In this document: positions 13,835 through 27,630 of the stretch, piece by piece
How positions within the stretch are numbered: position 1 is the first letter of the stretch
Layout of the letters: every line of letters begins with the position of its first letter
Source of the DNA: Clonostachys chloroleuca
Lineage: Eukaryota; Ascomycota; Sordariomycetes; Hypocreales; Bionectriaceae
Assembly: GCA_037952775.1 (NCBI GenBank)
Contig: JBANAY010000004.1
Span: forward strand, 13,082,001 to 13,146,000
Length of the DNA: 64,000 nucleotides
Direction of reading: 5' to 3'
Translations under genes and position numbers: made by a program
The notes under the pieces: model-generated
What the model was told of the DNA's origin: nothing
The model's database searches: none
The model's input: only the letters and a program-made list of their open reading frames with translations

Positions 13835-15138
13835 CAGTGGGGTTCCAAAAGAGATAACGTACCACGCGACTTTTCATATATTCGTATAAATCCTCTACTA
13901 TATACCTTTCCTTTTAATTATATATAATTCTTTACAATAGAGGCTAAAAAAAGAGCCTTTAGTAATATTTTAAGCGCGAATCGCTAAGGAAAATAATAAA
14001 CCCTATTAGAAACCCGTACAGCTATTATAGCTGCTATTCAGGGCGGTAAGAAGTATGCTGTTATAGCGGAGTGTTTTAGTATATTACACGCTACAGTTAC
14101 CTGTCTTCTTCGAAGGCTCGAAAAGATATTAACTTTAAAGGCAGAGGATTATAAAGAATATCCTAAGCTTCTTTCTCCTTATAACTCACGCAGGATTCAA
14201 AGAGAAGTCCGTCGCAATTATCAGGTCATACGGAAAGAGCTTATCTATAACCTAGATCTTAATATAAGTACAACAACAGTTCATTACAACTTACTCACTA
14301 TTAATCTATACAAATAGAAGGTAAAGAAGTATTTTTTTTAAGTAAAGAGGTAATTAATCAAAGAAGAATATTTATATAATATTAGAACAGAAAAGAAGAC
14401 AAATTAGTTAAGGTATAGCTAAGTATATATAGTATATTAGTCTCTTACTAATAGACTATTTAGATTATCTTCTCAGATAAGTATATAGTTCAAAATAACA
14501 GTATAATATCTAACTACTGGGTTTAGAGATTTATATATAAGGCTTATAATATAAAATTTATTAATAAGATAATATACAGAAAAGCTAATATTATTATTAT
14601 AGTCTGGGGTAATATCTGGAAAGGCGGGTATTTAAAGCTTATAATTATAACATACAATAAGCTTATAAAGAAGAAAGACTTTACTTCTAATAGCTATTAC
14701 TAGGCCCTAGAGGAAGATCTACTTCCTAATTATAATAGAATAAGGCATTTTCAACAAGATAATACTTCTATTTATAAGTCAGAGTAAACTACAGACTTCC
14801 TGATTACTCACGGGATAAGCTTTATTAACTAACTATCTCACAGCCCGGATCTTAACCCAATAGAGTATATTTAGGCTTATTTAAAAAGGATACTCTATAG
14901 AATATTCCCTGAACTCTCTAAATTAAAAGGAAACACAGCTAATATCACGAAATTTAAAGAGTACTTACAAATTATATAGGAGGCTATTCCCCAGAGCTTT
15001 ATTAATACCCTATTAGACTTAATACCCCGTCGTATAGCTATAGTACGCTAAGCGAAAGGCTTATATTCAAAATATTAAAGACCTGCCCCTAACAGTTATT
15101 AGAAATAAGGTACCTTAATTTATACTATTTATTTACTA
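13835..15138 (+). mobile_element. Tc1/mariner-type DNA transposon, partly RIPed
   Basis: The element is 1304 bp, the usual Tc1/mariner size. It starts CAGTGGGGTTCCAAAAGAG after a TA (13833-13834). The right end, 15109-15138, followed by TA, resembles a degraded inverse of the left end: GGTACCTTA opposite GGTACGTTA, ending ACTA opposite ACTG. The terminal inverted repeat call is therefore supported but weak. It keeps many CpG and CpA sites, so it is less mutated than the surrounding gypsy DNA and probably inserted later. Confidence 0.7.
13970..15051 (+). pseudogene. Tc1/mariner transposase, inactivated
   Basis: One forward frame reads through an N-terminal helix-turn-helix region (14000-14310, with the residues RRIQREVRRN at about 14190-14222) and a DDE nuclease region. 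The first catalytic Asp lies in F-S-D near 14470-14480. The second is in F-Q-Q-D-N at about 14749-14763. The last acidic residue is in S-P-D-L-N-P-I-E at about 14842-14865. The family terminates with R-R-I-A and a stop at 15049. TAG/TAA stops that fit TGG-to-TAG or CAA-to-TAA changes interrupt it at least eight times (for example about 13994, 14315, 14787, 14871 and 14978), so no full-length protein can be made. The catalytic residues themselves remain. Confidence 0.8.
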
Positions 15139-15694
15139 TATTAAGAGGTATTTAAATTCCTTAGAATATAATCTAAATATAGCAGCCGGAGGTAGATATA
15201 TTAACTCTTTTAGAATATAGGTTTACTAGTTAGAGATATTTAGTATACTAATAGAATATATATTATAATATAAAGAATAAAGAAGTTTTAATAATTTTTT
15301 ATAAACTAATTATAAATTATAATATTTAATATAATTATAGTATTATATTAATTTTAAAAAATAAATTAATAAATAGTTTTTTTTATTAAAGTTTTATATA
15401 AATATATATTAATAATAATATTATTATTATTATTATTTTTAAAATATTTAAATTATATAAAAATAGTTTTTTTTTTCTAGATTTATAATTTATATTAAAT
15501 AAATTATTTATTAAATATTAAAACTTTAATTATTTAAATATATAATAAATAGTAAAAGAATTATATTAATAGATAATTATATAAGTATATTAATTAAATA
15601 GATTTTTCTATTTTTATTAAAGATATTAAAAATATATATTAATATAATAAATTAGATTTAAAGCTTTATTTTATTATATATATATATATATATA
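15139..15694. other. AT-rich unassigned stretch
   Basis: RIPed DNA with long ATT/TTA runs (15410-15445) and an AT dinucleotide run near 15675-15700. No gene or RNA signature seen. Confidence 0.4.
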
Positions 15695-18365
15695 TATTTT
15701 TAGAGGGTTTTTACTATATTTAAAGAATATTCTAAGATTAGGCTATATATAACTAGATCTATATAATTTATTTTTAACTAAGTTTTAGTTTATATCTAAT
15801 CTTTAATTCTATTTTTATTTATTTTTTTATTTATATAAACTAAAATAAAATAATAATATCTCTAAAAACTTTAAAAAAAAGCTTATTAAATATATAATTT
15901 AATTATAAATCCTAAGAAAGAATACTTATTATTTATAATTAATTATAATATCTCTCTAAGCTTATTATTATTAATCCCTAATTACTAACTACTAACTATC
16001 TCTTCTTATAATAATAATAAATACTTTTAATATTATTATTCCCTATAGCTAGAGTCTAATTATTATAAGTAATTAGATTCTTATATTTATAATAGTTATT
16101 ATTAATAACAATTATTAGAATCTCTTTTTAAATATATATATAATAAAGATAATTAATAATAATTCTTAGAAGCTTATTTATAATCTATATATTTAATAAT
16201 AAAACTTATATTTAGTAATAGAATTCTTTATAATAATAAAACTATTTATAATTATATAGATCTAATAGTTATAACTATTAGATTTAATATTCTACTATAA
16301 AACCTATAGAGAGATATTAGTATCTCCTACTTTATATATAATACTAATAGATAATAAAAATAGATTTAATAAATTAAAAATTAATAATAACTAAGTATTT
16401 AATAATTATAATAATTTAAAATATAATTTCTAGTTTTAATATATTATATATTATATAAAACTAATTTAAATAAAAACTACTAAAATCTAATATATTTAAA
16501 TATTAATAGTATTTAAATAGAAAAGAATAAATTAGAATTAAAATATAAAAAAATTTATTAAATAAAGAAATTAAATTAAATAAAATTAATTAGATAATAT
16601 TAAAATTATAGTAAATTAATTAATTATTATTTTAAAATATTTAAAGAAAAATATAATAGCTAATTATAAAGTTATTATATACTAATTAAAAGATTAAATA
16701 TAGTTTTATAAAGTAAAAAATAAGATTTAATAATACTAATAAAATATAAAAAATAGATTTTTAAAATAAATAATAATAAAAATAGAAAATTAATAAACTA
16801 AAGATTAAAACTATTAATAGAAAGATATATATTTATAGGTTTTAACTACTATACTAAACTATAAGTTTATTTACTATATACTTAATATCTTTATTTTATT
16901 AAGTACTTATCTTTCTAATACTCTCTTTTCTAATATTTATATTCTATTCTTTAGTTTATATTAATTATTTATTTAATAGAATATAAAGTTATAATATTAA
17001 AAGGCTATACTAAAGTTATTTAGATATTTCTAAATACTATTTAATTCAGAGATTAAGCTATTTATAACTCTTTATATTTTTTCTTCTTCTTTATAACTAA
17101 ATAGATAAGTAACTATATAATAAGTATTATAGATAGATAGTAAATAAAGAATTAAGTAAAGAATAGATTATTAATATATTACTAAGTAGGAGATTATTTA
17201 GAATATAATAAGAATATAATATTATATTAGCTAACTACTTTAATATTATTATAAGAATATAATTTTTTTTTATTAGAAAGTAATTACTATAAGAAAAGTA
17301 GTATAGTTAGATAAATATATTATTATTTATTAAATTATTAAATAGTTATTTTATTACTTATTAATTAACTATTAAGATTAGTTTTTAAATAATTAATTCA
17401 GAGAAATTAGTTAAGATTATATATACTTATAAATCAGATCTTTATTTTACTTTTATAATTTTATTAATTTTTTATATTTTAATATTCTTTTTTCTTAACT
17501 TTTCTAATAAAGCTTTTTTTTCTTATTTTAAATAGTTTAATTTTTTATATTTTTATATTTTTTTTAAGATTTTTATTATATTTAAAGAATATTTTAAAAT
17601 CAGATTATATATAATTAGATCTATATAATTTTTTAACTAAATTTTAATTTTAATTTATATTTAATTTTTAATTCTATTTTTATTTATTTTTTATTTATAT
17701 AAATTAAAATAAAATAATAATATTTTTAAAAACTCTAAAAAGAGCTTATTAAATATATAAAGCTATTCTAATAGTAGAACTTATATTATTAGAATTCTAT
17801 TAATACTAATTATATTAGAATCTAGCTTAACTTTATTAATAACTAGATTTATAATTTTAAATATAAGATTATAATATTAAAGAGCTATACTAAAGCTATT
17901 TAGGCTTCTTTAGATACTATTTAATTTAGGAGCTAGACTATTTATAATCTATTATATTTTCTGCTTTATAACTAGATAGATAGATAACTATATAATAGAG
18001 AGTATAGGTATTTACTTATTTTCTTTATAATAGAATAAGTAATAAGTAGATAGTAGATAAAGAATTAAGTAAAAAGTAGATTATTAATATATTACTAGGT
18101 AGAAATTAATTAGAATATAATAAGAATATAATATATTAGCTAACTATCTTAGTATTATTATAAGAATATAATTTTTTTTTATTAGGGAGTAATTATTATA
18201 AGGAAAGTAGTATAGTTAGATAAATATATTATTATTTATTAGATTATTAGGTAGTTATCTTATTACTTATTAATTAGCTACTAATATTAGTCTTTAGATA
18301 ACTAATCTAGAGAAACTAATTAAGATTATATATACTTATAAATCAGACCTTTACTTATACTATTA
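15695..18365. repeat. Repeat W complex with internal direct duplications
   Basis: Segment 15695-15895 is repeated directly at 17565-17760. A longer block of about 470-490 bp at 16995-17460 is repeated directly at 17870-18365; both begin near ATATAATATTAAA[AG]GGCTATACTAAAG and end in TTAAGATTATATATACTTAT. The end of that block resembles the terminal repeats of element V (21251, 28848). The structure suggests LTR-like ends of an unidentified element inserted or recombined more than once. No coding domain recognised. Confidence 0.5.
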
Positions 18366-18399
18366 GGAGTAGCTAGAAACTATATATTTTTAATACTCT

Positions 18400-21250
18400 A
18401 TATAGAATATATATATATATTTATTTTATTAGTTAGAATACTCTTTTAAATAGTTATTAATAATATTATCTATATATTTATTAGAACTAGCTCTATAATA
18501 TTTATATATTAATAGTAACTTATATTATATAACTATATAATAATCTAATTATACTATTTAGAATAATACTCTAATTAGTTTAATTCTAATACTAGAAATA
18601 AGAAGTTTAAGAATATTAGAAATAAAGTATATTATTTTTAATAAATAATAGAGAAAATAATAAAATAAAGAAAATTAAAATAATCTTTAATAATAAAAGA
18701 ATAAATATATCTTTAAAGGAATTATAAAAATAGATATAAAGATTCTATTAATTTATTTTAGAATATAATATACTTAAGATATTTAAAGAAGTTTTAAAAT
18801 AAATATCTAAATATAATAATAAATAAAAGAAGTTTAAAGATTAAATTAATTAGATAAAAAATAATATAAACTATTTATAATAGAGCTATAGTATAATAGG
18901 AACTAGAGAACTCTAAGAATAATTAAAATAAAAAACTTATTTAATATTCTTATAGATATTAAAATTAAGAGAAACTAGTTTATAATCTAGATAAACTATT
19001 AAGTATAAATAAATTATATTTTACTAATAGTAATTAATTAACTTTACTTACTATAGAAAAAGAAAGAAGAACTATATAATATATTAAATCTAGATAAATT
19101 ATAGTTTAAATATAATAAAAGAATTATTAATTTTAAAATTAATTATTTTATAATTAAAATCTAAAGAAAAAAGTTTAATATAATATATAACTTATTATTA
19201 TTAGAATTTTATAATATTATATTAAAACTAGTATAATTATAAAATATAAACTTATTAATAAATTAGTTTACTAGCTATATAGAATAGAAAGATATTTTTA
19301 TAAATTTATATTAGAATTAATAAAAAATAAAATTTTATTAAATATTAAAAAAATAGAATAATTTTTAATAGCTAAAAGTATTATTATAAAAAACTAAAAT
19401 AATAACTTATAATAATAAGTAAATATAATAATTATAATCTTAATAATACTATAACTTAATATAAAATAAAACTTATTATAATAATTAAAATATAAATCTT
19501 AGATTAAATATAAAAATAAAAATAATTTCTAAATATATTCTTAATATTAATTAATTAGAATTAATTAATAAAGAAATAATAATAAAAATTAAATATAATT
19601 AATAGTATTAGAATTTAAAAATAGAATTAAATAATAAATAAATAAAAATATAAAATCTTTATTATTAAAAAAAAAAGAATTAGATTTCTATAAATTATAT
19701 AATTTTATATATAAAGATAGAATACTTTTACTATTAATTATAGAACTTAGAAATTAACTATAAAATAAATAGTAAATTTATAATATTATATTTAAAGAAA
19801 GTTTATAATTTAATATAAATTAAAAAAGAAAATAAATAGAAAATAATATTTAAAATAAAATTTAATCTTTATAAATATCTTATTATATTCTTTAAATTAA
19901 TAAATATATTTATAATATTCTAATAAATAATTAATTAAATATTTAAAAAGTATTTTATTATTTTTATAATTATTTATTTTAATATTTTTTTAATAATCTA
20001 GAAATATATAAAAATTATATATATTAAGTATTATAAAAACTATAAAATATAAATAGAATTAAATAAAATTAATATAATTAAAAACTAGAAAATATTAAAA
20101 AATATTAAGAAAATATAAATTTTTCTTAGATTTATTAATTATTATTAATAATTTATTAAAAATTATAGAAAAATTATTATATTCTTATATAATATAATAA
20201 AAAAGAATATAGAATTTTAATAAAATAATAATAAATATATAATAAAATTAAAAAATATATACTTTTAGAATTTATACTATAGATATTTAATTCTATAAAA
20301 TAAAACTTAAAATAAATATTTTAGATTTTATAATTAATATATAATTTAGTTAAAAAAAAATAATAATAGAATTCTATATTTTATATTATTTTTCTTAAGG
20401 AAATTATATAATATAAAATTTAATTATTTTATTTATAATAAAAAATTTATAATTATTATATATATATTTAAGAAATTTAAATACTATTATTTAGAAATAT
20501 AATATAAAATTAAAATATATATAAATTATAAAAATATTTAATATTTTATTATAATTTAATAATTTAATAGAAAATAAATATATTATATTAAATATTTATT
20601 AAAATTTAATTATAAAATTATATATTAAAAAGAATTAGAAAATAAAAAAAATTAATATTTTTAATTAAAAATCTAAATATAAATAAGTAATTTCTAAGAT
20701 AAATAAATAAATATTTATTATAAATAATAAAGAATATTTAGTATAGAAAACCTTAAATATTATATTAAAGAGAATAATATATATTAGAGTCTAGATAAAT
20801 ATTATACTAGATATAAGTATATTATAATAAGATATAAAAATAATATTTATTAAGAAAATTTATATATATTTATTTTTAGAATATTAAGAAGTTAAAAAAA
20901 TATTTAATAAAATAAAATAATATTATAATTATCTTAATTTATAAAAAGATATATAAATTATAATTTTAGAATATAATATTTATATATAAATTAAAATTAT
21001 AAAATATAAACTTTATAGAGAATTTAAATTAATATAAATATTAAAATAATTATAATAATTAATATTCTTTAATTATATTATTAAGCTATTATTATTAATA
21101 AAACTAATAATAGAAATATAATATAATAATATTTTAATTATTATTAATAGATTTATAAAATATAGATATTTTATTCTATATAAAAAAATAAGTTTTATAG
21201 AAGATTTTATATATTAATTTCTATAATATATAATTAGTTATTATAGATTA
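18400..21250 (+). mobile_element. Family A gypsy copy 2, 5' part, RIPed
   Basis: It starts with LTR sequence (18405-18595) and lacks most of gag. It continues with protease (about 18960-19300), reverse transcriptase (about 19690-20010), RNase H (about 20250-20660) and the start of integrase, breaking off at 21250 inside the integrase core at the point that corresponds to about 43975 of copy 5. The rest of the element resumes at 28958, so element V separates the two halves. About 220 bp of integrase present in copy 5 are missing at the junction. Confidence 0.75.
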
Positions 21251-23388
21251 TTTACTATAGGGAAAGTAGCTAATAGTAAACTAATAAGTAATAAATAGGA
21301 AATTAATAATTTAACTAGCTATAAATAGACTATTAATAATTAATTAAGATTATATATATATATAAACTAGATAATTACCTATATTAATTAGTAGTAATTC
21401 TATATCTTTTTTTTCCCTAGTAGATAGTTAGAAAGTTCCTTTCTTATTAGGTAAAACTATTTAAAAATAAAACTTAGCTAAAACTATTAGCTAATTATTA
21501 ATTATTTACTTATTATCTAACTATTATACTTTAAAACTATTAGCTAATTTTTAAAGGATATCTATTTATCTAAATAGATTACTTTAAACTAACTAATATA
21601 TCTTTACTAATCTATTTATTATTAGTATATTTATTAGACTATTAGTAGTTTATTATAAATACTATAATATTAGTATAATAGTAAGCTTTATTATAATATA
21701 TAAATAATTATCTAATTATTAAGTTTTCTATAAAGTTTAATCTATTATAAGAGTTAAAGGTAATTCTAAGAACCTTTTATTTATTTTTCTAAATTAAGAA
21801 TAAATAGAAATCTATTTATTAGTTATAGTCTATTTTATTAAACCTTTATTATATTAACTATCTATAATTAATAGTTAATATTATAAAAACCCTCCTTTAT
21901 AATACTATATAAAGTTAATTATTCTATTTATTTTTATTTCCTAATAAACTCTAGGTAGATAATACTATATATAAGTTTAAGGAACTTATTTTAGTAAAAA
22001 TATATCTAGTAATAGCTAGAAAGGTAAAAGTAGTAGTTACTCTATAGAATAAAGTAAGATAGTTTATAATCTTATAGGAAGATATAAAGCCTAATTAAGT
22101 ATTAGCTTATAAGACTTTATCTAATTTAGAATAGTTAAATAATAAATTATATTCTAGTTCTATAGATAGTCTAATAAGAAATATCTCTATATTTATATCT
22201 CCTACTCTACTTATATCTAAACTATTAAATATAATTATTTTTATTATTAAACTATTTAAATTACTATTTTCTAGTTTATTTAATTTATAGTTATTAGATT
22301 TATTTAACTTACTATTATTAGAGCTAATTAACTTATTATTAATACTATTAATAATATAAGATTCTATAGATAGCTATATAAGATCTAAGGATAATCCTAT
22401 AGGAAAGTAGAATAATAGTATAAGCTATTATTAATATATTATATAATAAATAGCTATCTGAACCTAATAATAAGTATTTCTATTATTTAGAAGAGCTTTT
22501 TTATTATTTATAAGAGCTTTCTTATTACTTATATAATAAGTTAAAAAGCTATAGTTATATAAGAAATTCTAAATCTTATTTATTTTCTTATAGAAGTAAT
22601 TATAACTACTATTATAATAAATAAAAATTAAATAGATATAAATCTAAGAAGTATTTATATAGATATATAAAATACTATAATCTATTAATAGATCTATATA
22701 ACTTAGATTTTAGCTTATTAGATAAATCTCTATATTCCTAAAGTTAATATAAGTAGAAGTATAATTATAGCTATAAATCCAGCTAATATAAATACTCTCT
22801 ATTTATATTATTTTTCTCTAAAGTAATAATTACTATTTTATTATATATTAATAGTATTAAGTTTAAAACTAAAATAATTAGTAGATTTTAATCTAATAGT
22901 AGCTCTAAACTAATTTAATATTAAGAATTATTTTCCTATTATATAAATATAAATATATTTCTTAAGATATTAAATAATAATATTAATATAAGTTTTACTT
23001 ATAAAATATATAAAAATATATAATTACTATTATATAGAGATATATTAAATTAATATTAAATATAGTTATTAGTTAAATAATATAATAAGTACTTAAATAT
23101 ACTATTAATTAATAAATAGAAAAAGATATTATATAAGAAATTCTATATAGATATAATAAAAATATAATAAAAAGTTAATAATTTAAAATTTAATAGATTA
23201 GTTTATTAGAAAAGTAAATTATTTAGAAGCTTTATAATATTAGTTATTTATTATATAAAAATATTAGATACTATAAGTATTAAAATATAGTTAGTATATA
23301 TTTATAACTATATTAACCCTTATTTATACTAAAGATTACTAAAGCCTAGATAATATATTAAATTATATAAATAACTTTATTATATAAT

Positions 23389-24416
23389 ATAACTAATTAT
23401 ATATAAATAGATATCAGGTTAATATTAAATCTATATTATTCTTAATAAAAATATTCTATAGCTATAAATATATACTATACTTATAGAGATAAAATAACTA
23501 ATAATCTTATATAACTAGCTTTTCTTATTCCTAAATATATATAATTTTAAATTAAACTAAAACTAATTTTAATATATTTTAGCTTAATATAAATAATACC
23601 CTAATCTAAATATAATTAAAAAAATATAAAGTTTAAATAATTAATTTTTAAAAGCTATTTTTATTCTAATTATCTTAATATAGTATATAATATACTAAAA
23701 CTATAAATTATATATCAGACTATAATAGATCTATATAAGAAAATAGCTATTAAGATATAATATTTACTTAAACTTATCTTAATTCTCTATAAGTTCTTAT
23801 AGTAGTAGTTATAGATAGTAGACTATATAAAATAATAGATTAAGTAGATATAGCTACTAGATCTATAATACTAAGAGTAGCTTTATTACTATAAATAGAC
23901 TTTTAATTAATTAGAGGGATATATTATAAATATATTTAGTAAATAGCTATATTAGATTATTTTAAATAATTATTATTATTACTTTAAAGATCTTATTAGA
24001 AGTATTAATTAAACTCTAAAAGATTAGAATATTTATATTAAATATTATAACTATTTAAATACTTACTAGGTATTTAGTAATTAATTAATTAAGTAATTAA
24101 TAATAAAATATAATTAATTAATTAATTATAATAAGTTTTAAATTAGAAAAGAAATATAATTATTATTATTAAATAATAAGCTTCCCCCTTTAGAAGCTAT
24201 AGTTATAGCTAGATTATTTATATATCTAGCTATATAAATATCTTCTATTACTAGAGTTTTTATAAGATTAATATCTATACTCAGGCTAAAAGTATAATAT
24301 TTTAACTTTATCTTATAGTATTAAAGGTTCAGATATAAACTACTAAGTATATTCTTAAAAAATATATATTAGATTATATATTATTTAATCTTAGAATATA
24401 CTCTTATTTATAGTAA
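23389..24416 (-). repeat. Repeat Z copy 2, candidate solo LTR
   Basis: Collinear along its whole length with 6436-7476. It keeps slightly more CpA/TpG (around 23412, 24284 and 24328). It sits within element V, so it inserted after V. Confidence 0.55.
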
Positions 24417-26600
24417 AACTAATTAAAAAAATATAAATAACTTAATAAATTAGATAAGAAAATAATAACTTAATATAATAAGCTTTAGTTTTTATAATAA
24501 CTAATATTTAGTAAATAATTAAATTAAATAAAACTTTCTTTATATTTAATTTAATTTTAATTTAAATAGTAAGAATAAGTATATAATTTTATAAATATTT
24601 ATCTAAAGATATTCTAGTAGAAGAGATTTTTAAATAATTAAAAGATTAATAATAAGTTTAAGATATCTATTAACTTTAGATATTTTAATATTATATTAAA
24701 CTCTATTTAGAAGTCTCTTTAGAAATAGATAGTAAATAGTAAATACTATTTTTAGAGGTATAAAAAATAAGAATAATATAAGAAAGTATTTCTAATAAGA
24801 GATAAGAATATATAAATAGATAATATACTAATACTAGATAATAATAAAACTAATAAGTATTTTATTAATAAGAACTCTAATTATATACTATAGGAAATAA
24901 TTAAACTATTTACTAAAAATTTAGATATTCTATAAGAAGAGGAATTAGTATTTATTATAGAAAGTAGTAAGATATTTTATTATATATTATAATATAAATA
25001 CTATTTATACTATAATATATTTAATTTAGTAAATACTTTTTAATATTATTTTAAGGAACTAAATAACTACTCTCTAAATATATTATTAGATAATAACTAA
25101 TAATATTAATATTACTAAATAGCTTTTAAAACTAAAGAAGTACTATTTAATTACTTAGACTTTAAGTACTATTATCTAATAATAAATAATATAGATATAG
25201 AAGAATATATAATAATAATTTATATAATACTAACTCTAACTAAAAAAATATTAATTAAAAAACTAGATTATAATTATATTATATTTAAAGTATATCTTAA
25301 GCTAAAATAGTACTAGCTATATATTCTTATATTATTAATTTAACTAATTCTGAAGATAGTATATAGAGTATATTATTTTAGTATTAAGTAGATAAAATAT
25401 AAAATAAATAGCTTTATATTTCTAAATCTCTAGGAATAAGTTAAAGCCTCTATCTAGTATTACTAATATATTATATTATATTAATTAATCTAGTAATTAT
25501 CTAGAGATTTTAACTTTATTCTATTAGAATTTAAATTCTATTTAATCTTAATAATAGATTTTATTATTAGATTATTATTAGTATCTATAGTAAATAATAT
25601 ATTTAAAAGATTAGGTTTTAAAAAATATAATATACTATTAATAATTACTTATAAATTATTAAAAAAGTATATCTTAATATCTAATTATAATAGAAAGTAG
25701 ATAGATAACTTTTAGTAAGTAATATTTAAAGCTCTTTAAATAAGATTAATTTAAATAATATTTTAATACTTATTAGATAATAATTAATTAGAGTTAATAA
25801 ATTAAATTATTAAGATAGTAATATATTATAGTTTCTCTATTAATCTAGATATTTATTAGCTATTAATATTTCTAGCTATCTAATTATTATTAAATAATAC
25901 TTTTATTATAGTACTTAATATTATACTAAATAAGATTATAATAGGGTTTTAATTATAAATTCTATTAATAATCTTATATAAGAAATTAAATAATTAATAT
26001 AATAAGAAAATATACTTTTTTATTCTCTATAAAGCTAGATAGTAGGAAGTTAAAATAGCTATTAATTTTATAGTTATATAATATAAAAGGCTATTTAATA
26101 CTAGATATTAGTAAATTAAGTTTAGTAAAAACTAATAAGTATATTTATATCTCTATTATAGATATATTATTCTAGAATAAATATATAAATTTAGTTAATA
26201 CTAAGTTAGTTCTTTTAAAATTCTATAAAAAGTTAACTTCTAGATATATAAGTTAGATTTATTAGAATATTAAAAAATATATTTTATTATTTTAATTCTT
26301 TAATTAGAAAAAATACTATAGAGAGTAAATTTATTTAATAGATTATATAGAAATAAATAGCTATATATTTTTATTAAGAATAATAATAATATTTAGTAAT
26401 TCTTTAAATTAAAAATAATTATTATAAAGTAAAAATACTATAATTATAATTAATATTTTATCTAATAGAAAAATTATAATACTAGTTTTAATATATAGCT
26501 ATATAAAGAGGAGCTAGATAATACCTTAAAGTTATTAAGAGAGTTTACTACTAAAAGACTATATAAGTATAATAGTATATAGTAATTTTATATAATAAGA
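24417..26600 (+). pseudogene. Element V pol relic (integrase part recognisable)
   Basis: No open frame survives. The block 25500-25940 has the residue spacing of a gypsy integrase core. The part at 26120-26300 resembles the conserved module that follows the core in fungal gypsy integrases. The remainder (24417-25480) may be reverse transcriptase/RNase H, but I could not find their motifs with confidence. Confidence 0.4.
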
Positions 26601-26864
26601 GAAAACTAAGATAAAAAATATCTTTTTAGTATTTTATAATTAGATTAGTTTATCTACTATTTAGTTTTATAGATAACTAATTATTAGTTTATACTATAAA
26701 AATTTATCTTTTAGTTTAGTATAATAATTTAAAATTTTATTCTCTTAATATCTATATCTTATATATATATAATATATACTAATATATAAACTCTTTTTTC
26801 TATATAATACTAATATATAGCTTTACTACTTTCTATTTATATAGTATTAGTATTTATATATTTT

Positions 26865-27630
26865 TAAAAGGTCAAGGTCTCCAGTATAGGGTAGACCAGC
26901 TATAGGGTAAGCTGGGTCTAGGGTAGATAAAGCCTATAGGGTAGGCTCCGAAATACTAGAGAAGGATCATTTAAAAAAGCATAGTAGAAGGTACAGGCTC
27001 TATAAGAGAAAATAAAGCTCTATCAGCTACAGGGTAGCTAAGAAAAATAGACTGTAGGGTAGATAAAAGAGTATATTAGTAACTTATAGAATCTCTATCT
27101 AGCAGGGAGGAAGCCCTGTACTTATAGGTATTTCCAGGCCGTAAGGGCCCTAAAGATAATATATTACCTTCTGTAATACGGGCTCATAACCGCTATAAGG
27201 TTCTCGTACAGAGGGATACGAGGCCGCTAATACAGATACTACAGCGGATACGAAGTCCGCTAATACAGCTACTATAGTAGTTACAAGGTTCACTAAACTA
27301 AGTACTAAGGTTCTTATACAGCGGATACAAGGTCCGCTAATATAAGCGCTGCAGTGGACACGAAGTCCGCTAATACAGCTGCTTCAGCACAATACGGGAT
27401 CGCTAGCACGGACGCCACAGCGGCCGTTACAGCGGTTGTGACCGCTAACGCAATTGCCCCAACAGGCAGCTACAGTAGGTTGGGCCAGTGGCTTCAGAGG
27501 GCTTCCAGCTTTAGAGAGCCCTAAGTTAGTTATTTTATTCCCCCTTACCCTATACTAATTATATATTATTTAATTAATTAATATAGGGTAATCTTGATCT
27601 ACCCTATAGTCTATAGGGTAAATCTCAATA
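26865..27630 (+). repeat. Repeat Y, GC-rich copy that escaped RIP
   Basis: A sharp island of CpG- and CpA-containing DNA in the AT-rich block. It is the inverted partner of 528-1290. It contains several TACCCTATAG or CTATAGGGTA motifs (26886-27080 and 27540-27620) and a central array of ~33-bp units (27179-27446). There is no open reading frame of note. It could be a solo LTR of a third element or a non-autonomous transposon. Confidence 0.7.
27179..27446. repeat. ~33-bp tandem array with internal inverted repeats
   Basis: Units start at 27210, 27243, about 27277, 27320, 27353 and 27386, mostly 33 bp apart, with related degenerate units at 27179 and 27431. The best units, such as 27243-27261, read AGCGGATACGAAGTCCGCT, where AGCGGA and TCCGCT can pair as a 6-bp stem with a 7-nt loop. 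The pair 27210/27243 recurs 110 bp later as 27320/27353, giving a higher-order repeat. The array was found by eye. Confidence 0.75.

Noticed and set aside
27179..27446. 33-bp repeats as a CRISPR array
   Set aside because: The units are contiguous, without unique spacers, and the genome is eukaryotic.
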